From Deltaproteobacteria bacterium (GTDB lineage Bacteria > Myxococcota > Myxococcia > SLRQ01), in NCBI GenBank assembly GCA_029210625.1, contig JARGFU010000029.1, forward strand, positions 1 to 58,288: 58,288 nucleotides of DNA. Direction: 5' to 3'. A model generated the notes under the pieces. That model was given only the letters and a program-made list of their open reading frames with translations. It ran no database searches and had not been told where the DNA came from. Made by a program: the position numbers and the translations under genes. This document shows, piece by piece, positions 50,796 through 57,650 of the stretch (the first letter of the stretch is position 1; each line of letters opens with the position of its first letter).

Positions 50796-51964
50796 AGGCT
50801 TCTTCCTTCGCGGTGGACCCCGACCACCCGGCGCAGACATCCTGGCTCCGTCAGCGGGTCCCCGTCGACCCGCGTGAGATCGGCTCGCCGTCCGGGGGCG
50901 AGGAGCCCCCGGTCGCCCAGGCCCAGGCCCTCGGCGGCGCCCGAGGTGCAGCTCACGAGCGCGGCGTGGGGCGGCAGGCCCGCCTCGATCATCGCCTCGA
51001 GCTCCGCGGCGAGATCCCCGTGGCGGTTGAGCGGGGTGCCGGCGTCGGTCCCGGCCACGATCCGCACCCCCCGGGCGAGGGCGGCCGCAAAGCTCTTGCG
51101 GTGATCGTCCACCGCCCGGGCCATCTTCTCCACCACGAAGTCGGGGACGCCCCGGCCCCGGCCGGCGAGGATGCCCCGGGAGGCATTGAAGGTGGGGACC
51201 AGGGAGGCTCCCTTCCGCTCGAAGGCGTCGAGGCAGGCCTCGTCCAGCCAGATCCCGTGCTCGATGGTGGCGACCCCGGCCTCGAGGGCGGCGAGCACGC
51301 CGCCGGCCCCCTGGGCGTGGGCGGCCACCCGCACGCCCCTCTCGGTGGCGATGGCCAGGGCGGCGTGGAGATCCCGGTCCGGGAGCTGCTGCTTCCCGGG
51401 ATCCACCCCCGGGGTCATCATCCCGCCGGTCACCGCCAGCTTCAGCCAGCGGGCGCCGGCCTCGATCTCCCGGCGGCCGGCCTCCCAGAAGCCCTCGGCC
51501 TCGGAGACCGCCCGGCCGACGAAGTCACCGTGGCCGCCGGTGATGCACAGGAGGTGCCCCGCGGGGATCACCTCCGGTCCCCGGCGCAGCCCGGCCGCGA
51601 TCTCCCGGGCGAGGCGGATGGCCTCGCCCCCCGGGGCCCCCAGGTCGCGCACCGTCGTCACCCCGGCGTCCAGGTGGGCCTCCGCCGCCTCCACCGCCTG
51701 TCGCTGCCGCTCCTCCGGGCTGGCGGCGAGGATCTCCGAGCGGGGATCGAGGCCTCCGGAGAGGGTGAGGTGGACGTGGGCGTCGATCAGCCCCGGCATC
51801 AGGGTCCCGGGGCCCGACACCTCGGGGAGGCCGCGGGTCTTCAGCTCCGAGAGGGGGCCGAGGGCCTCGATCCGGCCGTCGTCTCCGACGATCAGCCCTG
51901 CATCCTCGAGGGGCTCGGGAGCGGCGCCATCCCAGATCCGGTCGGCGGTGAAGAGGGTCCCCAT
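50792..51964 (-). CDS. Amidohydrolase, imidazolonepropionase/prolidase-like
   Basis: 390 residues from the ATG at 51964 (MGTLFTADRIWDGAAPEPL). The metal ligands of this superfamily are visible: HxH in GLIDAHVHL (about 62-64), a Lys in WLKLAVTGG, His in VAAHAQG, His in IEHGIW and Asp in AGTDAGTPL. The protein should be a binuclear metal hydrolase acting on amide or cyclic amide bonds, similar to Xaa-Pro dipeptidases and related enzymes. Substrate unknown. It starts the minus-strand block of three genes and is divergent from the MATE leader region, which carries REP-like arms starting 41 bases upstream of its start. Confidence 0.9.
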   Translation of the reverse strand: MGTLFTADRIWDGAAPEPLEDAGLIVGDDGRIEALGPLSELKTRGLPEVSGPGTLMPGLIDAHVHLTLSGGLDPRSEILAASPEERQRQAVEAAEAHLDAGVTTVRDLGAPGGEAIRLAREIAAGLRRGPEVIPAGHLLCITGGHGDFVGRAVSEAEGFWEAGRREIEAGARWLKLAVTGGMMTPGVDPGKQQLPDRDLHAALAIATERGVRVAAHAQGAGGVLAALEAGVATIEHGIWLDEACLDAFERKGASLVPTFNASRGILAGRGRGVPDFVVEKMARAVDDHRKSFAAALARGVRIVAGTDAGTPLNRHGDLAAELEAMIEAGLPPHAALVSCTSGAAEGLGLGDRGLLAPGRRADLTRVDGDPLTEPGCLRRVVGVHREGRSL

Positions 51965-52004
51965 GGCTCGATCCGTACCACGCACCTGCCTGGATCCCCA
52001 TCCC

Positions 52005-52041
52005 GTACACGTCCACGTACACGTACCCGGCTTCTCCCGGG
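52005..52041 (-). repeat. REP-like NACGTG repeat, copy B (inverted arm)
   Basis: On the minus strand this reads CCGGGAGAAGCCGGG followed by TACGTG/GACGTG hexamers, the same unit as copy A. Bases 52011-52026 are a perfect 16-base inverted match to 52092-52107 in copy C. Confidence 0.7.
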
Positions 52042-52068
52042 TGCCCGGCGGCGCCGACCTCTGTCCCT

Positions 52069-52117
52069 GGAGAGGCCGCGTACGAGCACGTGTACGTGTA
52101 CGTGGACGGTGCCTCCG
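52069..52117 (+). repeat. REP-like NACGTG repeat, copy C
   Basis: GGAGAGGCCG followed by four to five NACGNG hexamers. With copy B it forms a 16-bp perfect stem with a 65-base loop, a BIME-like pair of inverted units just upstream of the amidohydrolase gene. Confidence 0.7.
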
Positions 52118-52129
52118 GCAGGTTTCCGA

Positions 52130-52159
52130 TTGACCCGCTCGATCCCGATCGAGTACTAG
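52130..52159 (+). promoter_or_regulatory. Candidate promoter for the MATE leader RNA
   Basis: TTGACC (52130-52135), an 18-base spacer and TACTAG (52154-52159). The -35 is good, the -10 only 3 of 6. A start near 52166 would place the whole leader ORF and attenuator on the transcript. No other promoter is seen before the MATE start codon. Confidence 0.35.
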
Positions 52160-52203
52160 CGAGGATAACGAAGGCAACTCTTCGTCAGGAGCCAAGCTCG
52201 AGC

Positions 52204-52320
52204 ATGACCCACCGCATGTACCAGAAGACCCCCGACCTCCTCTGGAACCGGTCCGTCGCCGGTCCGCAGGGGATCGTCGTGGCCCGCGGTGGAGTCTCTC
52301 GAGAGGAGCGCCAGCCCTAG
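52204..52320 (+). CDS. 38-residue leader ORF of the MATE gene
   Basis: ATG 52204 to TAG 52320 encodes 38 residues (starts MTHRMYQKTPDLLWNRS). AGGAG lies at 52187-52191, 12 bases upstream, and part of it is inside the enclosing helix. Codon third positions are GC-rich like real genes here. Codons 2-4 overlap pairing region 1 and codons 26-30 overlap region 2, so a ribosome on this ORF would decide which RNA structure forms. There is no run of one amino acid, so it is not an amino-acid sensor of the trp type. An upstream in-frame start at 52090 would be inside the repeat and before the promoter, and is rejected. Confidence 0.5.
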   Translation: MTHRMYQKTPDLLWNRSVAGPQGIVVARGGVSREERQP

Positions 52321-52354
52321 CAAGTAGCTGACGAAGACAGTCTCGAGTCACCCA

Positions 52355-52391
52355 CCGCGGGCGTCCCGAAAGGGACCCCGCGGTTTTTTTT
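52355..52391 (+). terminator. Strong intrinsic terminator upstream of the MATE gene
   Basis: CCGCGGG (52355-52361) pairs with CCCGCGG (52377-52383). The stem continues with GTCCC/GGGAC after one bulged base and closes on a GAAA tetraloop (52368-52371). Eight T follow (52384-52391). This is the best intrinsic terminator in the window. Confidence 0.9.
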
Positions 52392-52419
52392 GTCCCACCT
52401 CCAACCCGAAACGAACGTC

Positions 52420-53841
52420 ATGTCGTCCCGTAGAGAAGCACTCCCCTGGAGCAACCACCCCACCCGAGAGCTGGCCCGGCTGGCCTGGCCGATCGCGGTG
52501 TCGATGGTCTCCTACGCCCTGATGACCCTGGCCGACACCTTCTTCGTGGCGCGCCTGGGGACCTCGGCCCTGGCCGGAGTGGGCTTCGGCGGCACCGCCG
52601 CCTTCTTCCTGCTCTGTTTCTCCTTCGGCCTCCTGCGGGGGGTGCAGATCCGCACCTCGGTGGCCGTCGGCGCCGGGCGCCGGGAGCAGGCGGGCTCCGT
52701 CCTCGACGCCGGGGTGCTCCTGGCGGGAGGGATGGGGGCGCTGACCCTGGGCCTGGGGCTGCTCCTGGCCGAGGTGGTGCCCTCGCTGATGGTCTCACAA
52801 GGGGCGGCCCTGCACGCCCGGGGCTACCTCCTGGTGCGCCTGCTCGCCGCGCCGCTGGTGCTGATCGCGGTGGCCCTGCGGCAGTCCCGCACCGGGCAGG
52901 GGGACGTGCACCACCCGATGGTGGCGGCCCTGCTGGCCAACGGCCTGAACATAGCCCTCGACGCGCTCTTCATCCTCGGCCTCGAGTGGGGTCCGGAGGG
53001 CGCGGCCTGGGCCAGCGATATCGCGGCTCTGGTGGAGGCCGCCTACCTCCTGCGGGTGGCGCTGCGCGCGGGCTGGCGTCCGGGCACCGCGCGCTGGCCG
53101 GTGGTGCGCGGGGTGCTCTCCCTGGGCGTGCCCACGGGCCTGCACTTCCTGCTGGAGATGGGCTCCTTCGCGGCGCTGACGGCCCTGCTGGCGCGGATGC
53201 CGGAGGTCGAGCTGGCGGCCCACCAGATCGCCCTGCAGGTCACCCACTTCTCCTTCCTGCCCGCCGCGGCGGTGGGGGAGGCGGCCTCGACCCTGGTGGG
53301 GCAGGCGGTGGGCGGCCACCGCGACGATCTGGTCCGTCCGCTGGCGCGCCGGGCGCTCCTGGGCGCCTCCCTCTACACCGGGGCCTGGACCCTGGGCTTC
53401 GCCTTCGGGGCGCCGCTGATCGTGAGCGTCTTCACCGGCGAGGCCGAGCTGGCCGGGGTCGCGGTGCGCCTGCTCTGGGTGGCGGCGGTCTTCCAGGTCT
53501 TCGACGGCGCCAACGTGGTCGGCCGCTCCGCCTTGCGGGGCACGGGCGACGTGCGGGTGCCGGCGGTGGTCGGCGTGGTCACGGCCTGGGTCCTGGTGCC
53601 TCCGCTGGCCTGGTGGCTGGGGCTGCACCTCGGCTTCGGAGCGCTCGGGGGCTGGCTGGGCCTCTGCGTCGAGCTGATCCTCGGGGCGGCGGTCTACTGG
53701 GCTCGCGTGGAGCGGGGAGGGTGGCTGGCGTCGGCGCGGCGGACGCGGGCCTCGGTCGCCGAGCGAGACCCGGGAGAGGCCGTGAACGTGAACGTGGACG
53801 TGTACGTGGACTTGGAAGGTGAGCCTCGCGAGGCCGCCTGA
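52420..53841 (+). CDS. MATE family multidrug efflux transporter
   Basis: 473 residues from the ATG at 52420; an in-frame TTG at 52390 lies in the terminator T tract and is rejected. No clear Shine-Dalgarno is seen. Twelve membrane segments in two MatE halves are visible (ELARLAWPIAVSMVSYALMTLADTFFVARLG; LGVPTGLHFLLEMGSFAALTALLARM). Family motifs are GVGFGGTAAFFLL and EVELAAHQIALQV...GEAASTLVGQAVGG. The protein should export cationic or other drugs by H+ or Na+ antiport. The C-terminus is odd: the last 25 or so residues (GEAVNVNVDVYVDLEGEPREAA) are encoded by a copy of the dispersed NACGTG repeat. Confidence 0.92.
   Translation: MSSRREALPWSNHPTRELARLAWPIAVSMVSYALMTLADTFFVARLGTSALAGVGFGGTAAFFLLCFSFGLLRGVQIRTSVAVGAGRREQAGSVLDAGVLLAGGMGALTLGLGLLLAEVVPSLMVSQGAALHARGYLLVRLLAAPLVLIAVALRQSRTGQGDVHHPMVAALLANGLNIALDALFILGLEWGPEGAAWASDIAALVEAAYLLRVALRAGWRPGTARWPVVRGVLSLGVPTGLHFLLEMGSFAALTALLARMPEVELAAHQIALQVTHFSFLPAAAVGEAASTLVGQAVGGHRDDLVRPLARRALLGASLYTGAWTLGFAFGAPLIVSVFTGEAELAGVAVRLLWVAAVFQVFDGANVVGRSALRGTGDVRVPAVVGVVTAWVLVPPLAWWLGLHLGFGALGGWLGLCVELILGAAVYWARVERGGWLASARRTRASVAERDPGEAVNVNVDVYVDLEGEPREAA
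53769..53815 (+). repeat. REP-like NACGTG repeat, copy D, inside the MATE coding end
   Basis: CCCGGGAGAGGCCG followed by TGAACGTGAACGTGGACGTG and further hexamers, matching copies A and C. It is translated as VNVNVDVYVD at the MATE C-terminus, which suggests that the element inserted into and extended the gene. Confidence 0.7.
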
Positions 53842-53851
53842 GCTGTCCGGT

Positions 53852-53900
53852 CCTCCCGTCCTCCTCTTCACGAGGAGGGCGGGAGGGCTTCCATTTTTTT
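53852..53900 (+). terminator. Terminator-like hairpin between MATE and ZIP genes
   Basis: A 15-bp stem (53852-53866 with 53872-53886, one G-T pair) closes on a 5-base loop (TTCAC). Seven T lie at 53894-53900, seven bases after the stem. The ZIP ATG follows at 53925, leaving only 24 bases for any promoter after the T tract. Confidence 0.75.
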
Positions 53901-53924
53901 CCGGCGTGCTGTCAAAAGGCGGCG

Positions 53925-54683
53925 ATGACCCTGGCCTACATCCTCGGCGCGAGCTTCCTGGTGAGCGTGGGCGGGACCGGCGCGGCGGCGGCGATCCTGC
54001 TCTTCCCGGACGAGGCCCGCTGCCGGCTGACCCGGGTGCTGCTGGCCTTCGCGGTCGGGGTGCTCCTCTCGGCGGCCCTGCTCGGGCTGATCCCCCACGC
54101 GGTGGAGCAGGGCGGAGAGCTCGAGCCGCTCATGGTGGCCATGCTGGTCACCTTCGTCGTGCTGATCGGCATCGAGAAGGTGATCCTCTGGGGTCACTCC
54201 CATCCCGAGGAGGAGGGGCACCGCCAGCACCACCACGAGCACACCATGGGGCCGATGGTCCTCATCGCCGACGCCCTCCACAACCTGGTGGACGGCGTCG
54301 TCATCGCCGCCGCCTTCTCGGCCTCGACCTCGCTGGGGCTGGCCACGACCCTGGCCGTGGCGGCGCACGAGATACCCCACGAGGTCAGCGACTTCGCGGT
54401 GCTGATCCAGGCGGGCTACTCCCGCGGGAAGGCCCTCCTGGCCAACATGCTGGCCGCGGGTACGACCTTCATCGGGGCCCTGCTGGCCTACTTCGTCCTC
54501 GCCGGCGTGCAGGCGGTGCTGCCCTATGCCCTGGCGGTCTCGGCGGCGAGCTTCCTCTACATCGCCATCGCGGCCCTGGTGCCGGTGCTCCACAGCCGCA
54601 CCGACCTGAAGAGCACCCTGATCCAGCTCGCCTCCATCGGCGCGGGGATCGGCCTCTCGGTGATGCTCCACGAGTGGCTCTAG
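53925..54683 (+). CDS. ZIP family metal transporter
   Basis: 252 residues, eight membrane segments. The His-rich cytoplasmic loop lies between TM3 and TM4 (HSHPEEEGHRQHHHEHTMGP). The metal-binding motifs are in TM4 and TM5: DALHNLVDGVVIAAAF (His-Asn-x3-Asp) and AAHEIPHEVSDFAVL (His-Glu-x2-His-Glu). This matches ZIP transporters that bring zinc, iron or other divalent metals into the cytoplasm. It follows a terminator-like hairpin and the MATE gene. The convergent Cys-rich lipoprotein gene ends 7 bases after its stop. Confidence 0.92.
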   Translation: MTLAYILGASFLVSVGGTGAAAAILLFPDEARCRLTRVLLAFAVGVLLSAALLGLIPHAVEQGGELEPLMVAMLVTFVVLIGIEKVILWGHSHPEEEGHRQHHHEHTMGPMVLIADALHNLVDGVVIAAAFSASTSLGLATTLAVAAHEIPHEVSDFAVLIQAGYSRGKALLANMLAAGTTFIGALLAYFVLAGVQAVLPYALAVSAASFLYIAIAALVPVLHSRTDLKSTLIQLASIGAGIGLSVMLHEWL

Positions 54684-54690
54684 GGGCTCC

Positions 54691-55071
54691 CTAGGCGCTC
54701 GGCGGCACGCAGGCCTTGTCGCTGCCCCCCTCGACCCGGGTGATGCTCGAGGAGCAGTTCGCCTCGTTGTCGGCCGAGCGGTTGGCGTTGCACTCCGACT
54801 TGTCGGTGCAGGTGCGGAAGCAGTAGTTCACGCTGTCGTCGTGGGTGACGCAGATCGAGGGCTCCGGGCAGTCCGCGTCGGCGGTGCAGCCCTGCAGTCC
54901 GCAGTAGCCGCCCTTGAAGCCGGTGAGGCAGGTGAGGCCCAGGTCGCCGTCGGGATCGCAGTCCGCGGTGGCGGTGCACTCCCCGGCGACGCCCAGGTCG
55001 TCGGCGTTGTTGCCGCAGCCGGGCAGCATGAGGAAAAGCGTAGCGATGACGGCGAGATAGAGGTGCTTCAA
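54691..55071 (-). CDS. Small Cys-rich lipoprotein
   Basis: 126 residues from a TTG at 55071 with GGAGGGG just upstream; a longer frame from 55152 would bury the signal peptide. The signal (KHLYLAVIATLFLMLPGC) has a lipobox LPGC with Cys 19. The mature part has about 12 Cys in the same C-x(2,3)-D-x-D-C style as the giant lipoprotein at 33178 (CTATADCDPDGDLGLTC, CTADADCPEPSIC). It is likely a small surface module; function unknown. Confidence 0.78.
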   Translation of the reverse strand: MKHLYLAVIATLFLMLPGCGNNADDLGVAGECTATADCDPDGDLGLTCLTGFKGGYCGLQGCTADADCPEPSICVTHDDSVNYCFRTCTDKSECNANRSADNEANCSSSITRVEGGSDKACVPPSA

Positions 55072-55263
55072 GGGTTCCCCTCCCGGGAGATGTCGGCCCC
55101 TCACGGGCCAGAGAGCGAGATCCACGGTAGACGCGCCTCCGCAGCCCGTCAACGGCGCTTCGCCGCTTGACTTCAGGTCCTTGGCGCGGGACTCGATCCT
55201 GACGCATGGCGTCGGAGGCTCCCCTCCCCGCCGCTTCGATCAACCGCCAAGACGAGGTTCGTG

Positions 55264-57636
55264 ATGAACGATCGATTCGAGAAGATCGCGGTTCTGGGCG
55301 CAGGCGTGATGGGCAGTGGCATCGCCGCCCACCTGGCCGGCGCCGGCTGCAAGGTCCTGCTGCTGGACATCGTCCCCAAGGACGCGCCGGCTGGCGACAG
55401 GAAGGCGCGCAACGCCATCGTGGACGGGGCCGTGGCCGCCGCCCTGAAGAGCCGGCCCGCCGTCTTCCACGATCCCGACGACCTGCGGCGCATCGAGACC
55501 GGCAACTTCGAGGACGACATCGAGAAGATCGGCGAGTGCGACTGGATCATCGAGGTCGTGAAGGAAGACCTGAAGATCAAGAAGATCGTCTTCGACCAGG
55601 TCGAGAAGTGCCGCAAGCCCGGCACGCCCGTGGCCTCCAACACCTCGGGCCTCTCCATCGCCGCCATGGGCGAGGGGCGCAGCGAGGACTTCCGCAAGCA
55701 CCTGCTGGTGACCCACTTCTTCAACCCGGTGCGCTACATGAAGCTCCTCGAGCTGGTGCCCGGGCCGGACTGCGATCCCGCGGTCGTCGAGAAGATCGCG
55801 AACTTCGGCGCCACCGTGCTCGGCAAGGGCATCGTGATGGGCAAGGACACGCCCAACTTCGTGGCGAACCGCATCGGCGTCTACGGGATGATGCGGACGA
55901 TGCAGGTGATGGAGGAGATGGAGCTCTCCATCGACGCCGTCGACTCCGTCTTCGGCCCGGCGATGGGCCGGCCGCGCTCGGCCGTCTTCCGCACGGCGGA
56001 CATCGTCGGCCTCGACACCTTCATCCACGTCGCCAACAACTGCTACGACTCGCTCCTCGAGGACGAGGCCCGGGACATCTTCAAGGTGCCCGGGTGGATG
56101 CAGTGGCTCGTCGACCAGGGCTTCCTGGGCGCCAAGAGCAAGAAGGGCTTCTACCAGAAGCAGGGCAAGGAGATCCTCTCCTTCGACTGGCGGAGCAAGG
56201 AGTACAAGCCCCAGGAGAAGGTCCGCTTCGACTCCCTCGGCGCCGCCAGGGGTGAGGACGACCTCGCCAAGAAGGTGAAGGGCCTGGTCAACGCCGACGA
56301 TCCGGCCGGCCAGTTCGCCTGGAAGGTGCTCTCCGCCTCCCTGGCCTACAGCGCCAACCGCGTCGGCGAGATCGCCGACGATCTCTTCAACATCGACTGC
56401 GCCATGCGCTGGGGCTTCAACTGGGAGCAGGGCCCCTTCGAGGCCTGGGACGCCATCGGCGTGCGCGAGTCGGTCGAGCGGATGAAGGCCGACGGACTCG
56501 CGATCGCCCCCTGGGTCGAGGAGTTCCTGGCCGCCGGCCACGAGAGCTTCTACCAGTGGCAGGACGGCGTGCTGCGGGTCTGGGATCCGGGCTCGAAGAT
56601 CTACGAGCCCCACGTGCCGCGGCCGGGCGTGGTGCAGCTGCGCAGCGTCCGCGACCGGGCCGAGAAGCCCATCTTCGACAAGCTGGGCTGCCAGGTGCAC
56701 GACCTGGGCGACGGCGTCGCCTGCGTCGAGTTCCTCACCAAGATGAACATCGTCGACGCCGACCCCCTCGAGGGCATCGAGGCCGCGCTGAACTGGGCGG
56801 AGGCCCAGGGCGTGGGCGTGGTCATCGGCAACGAGGGCAAGACCGCCTTCTCCGCCGGCGCCAACCTGATGCTCGTCTTCATGATGGCCCAGAACAAGGA
56901 CTGGGAAGGCCTCGACAAGATGGTGAAGTCCTTCCAGGACATCAACCTGCGCATGCGCTACAGCCCGGTCCCGGTGGTGGCGGCCCCCCACGGCCTCACC
57001 CTCGGTGGCGGCGCCGAGATCGTGCTGCACGCCGACGCCGTGCAGGCGGCGATGGAGACCTACATCGGCCTGGTCGAGGTCGGGGTGGGCCTGCTGCCCG
57101 GCGCGGGTGGCACCAAGGAGATGGCCCTGCGGATGGCGAACGCCATCCCGGCCGGCGTCAACGCCCTCGCCCTGCCCTTCCTCCAGAAGGCCTTCGAGAA
57201 CATCGCCCTGGCCAGGGTGGCCACCGGCGCTCGCGAGGCGCGGCGGCTGGGCTTCCTGCGCGACTCCGACGGCATCTCCCTCGGGAGCGAGAGCCTCATC
57301 GGCGACGCCAAGAAGCGGGTGCTGGCCCTCGCCGGCCTCGGCTACGTGCCGCCCCTGCCGGCCCAGGCCGTCCTGCCCGGGCGCGACGGCGCCGCCGTCT
57401 TCGAGTTCGTCCTCGAGGACTTCAAGGGCAAGCACATGGCCAGCGAGCACGACGTGCTCATCGGGAAGAAGATCGTGCACGTGCTCACCGGCGGCGACAC
57501 CGATGGTCGCAGCCCCGTGAGCGAGCAGGCGCTGCTGGATCTCGAGCGCGAGGCCTTCCTCTCCCTGGTGGGTGAGGAGAAGACCCAGGCGCGTATCCAG
57601 CACATGCTCATGAAGAACAAGCCGCTGCGGAACTGA
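55264..57636 (+). CDS. fadN: FadN-type 3-hydroxyacyl-CoA dehydrogenase/enoyl-CoA hydratase
   Basis: 790 residues from the ATG at 55264, with GAGG 6 bases upstream. The domain order is dehydrogenase first: NAD-binding [15 protein letters not shown] (about 12-26), catalytic His in [18 protein letters not shown] (about 155), and the C-terminal dehydrogenase domains. The hydratase domain follows, with FSAGANLML (oxyanion), [19 protein letters not shown] and [19 protein letters not shown]. Both hydratase Glu residues are present. This order is like FadN of Bacillus (about 790 residues) and not like E. coli FadB. The thiolase gene follows 14 bases later, so the two run beta-oxidation together. A FadR-like operator is not evident. 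Confidence 0.9.
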   Translation: MNDRFEKIAVLGAGVMGSGIAAHLAGAGCKVLLLDIVPKDAPAGDRKARNAIVDGAVAAALKSRPAVFHDPDDLRRIETGNFEDDIEKIGECDWIIEVVKEDLKIKKIVFDQVEKCRKPGTPVASNTSGLSIAAMGEGRSEDFRKHLLVTHFFNPVRYMKLLELVPGPDCDPAVVEKIANFGATVLGKGIVMGKDTPNFVANRIGVYGMMRTMQVMEEMELSIDAVDSVFGPAMGRPRSAVFRTADIVGLDTFIHVANNCYDSLLEDEARDIFKVPGWMQWLVDQGFLGAKSKKGFYQKQGKEILSFDWRSKEYKPQEKVRFDSLGAARGEDDLAKKVKGLVNADDPAGQFAWKVLSASLAYSANRVGEIADDLFNIDCAMRWGFNWEQGPFEAWDAIGVRESVERMKADGLAIAPWVEEFLAAGHESFYQWQDGVLRVWDPGSKIYEPHVPRPGVVQLRSVRDRAEKPIFDKLGCQVHDLGDGVACVEFLTKMNIVDADPLEGIEAALNWAEAQGVGVVIGNEGKTAFSAGANLMLVFMMAQNKDWEGLDKMVKSFQDINLRMRYSPVPVVAAPHGLTLGGGAEIVLHADAVQAAMETYIGLVEVGVGLLPGAGGTKEMALRMANAIPAGVNALALPFLQKAFENIALARVATGAREARRLGFLRDSDGISLGSESLIGDAKKRVLALAGLGYVPPLPAQAVLPGRDGAAVFEFVLEDFKGKHMASEHDVLIGKKIVHVLTGGDTDGRSPVSEQALLDLEREAFLSLVGEEKTQARIQHMLMKNKPLRN

Positions 57637-57650
57637 AGAAAGGAAACGAC

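Larger units (their letters stand above)
52179..52391 (+). promoter_or_regulatory. Putative transcription attenuator controlling the MATE efflux gene
   Basis: Four mutually exclusive pairing regions are visible. Region 1 (CCACCGC, 52209-52215) pairs with part of region 2 (52286-52292, 7 bp). Region 2 (52282-52292) pairs perfectly over 11 bp with region 3 (52352-52362), which is the 5' arm of the terminator. Region 3 (52355-52367) also pairs with region 4 (52372-52383) to make the terminator. A further 10-bp helix (52179-52188 with 52328-52337) encloses 1:2 and is incompatible with 2:3. The MATE ATG is only 28 bases after the T tract, too close for a promoter of its own. The layout is that of ribosome-controlled attenuation with a leader ORF. 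This is inference from sequence pairing alone. Confidence 0.6.

Noticed and set aside
50796-50840. Longer start for the dehydrogenase
   Set aside because: It adds an Arg/Pro-rich stretch inside the amidohydrolase gene; ATG 50795 starts at the conserved domain edge with ATGA coupling.
52090-52203. Upstream extension of the 38-residue leader ORF (starts MYVYVDG)
   Set aside because: It begins inside the NACGTG repeat and before the candidate promoter, so it would not be on the transcript.
52166-52391. 6S RNA
   Set aside because: The long hairpin outline is suggestive, but I cannot identify the conserved central bubble, and the competing antiterminator explains the pairing better.
55170-55205. 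Promoter before the FadN-type gene (TTGACT near 55178)
   Set aside because: The -35 is good, but no acceptable -10 is found at 16-19 bases.
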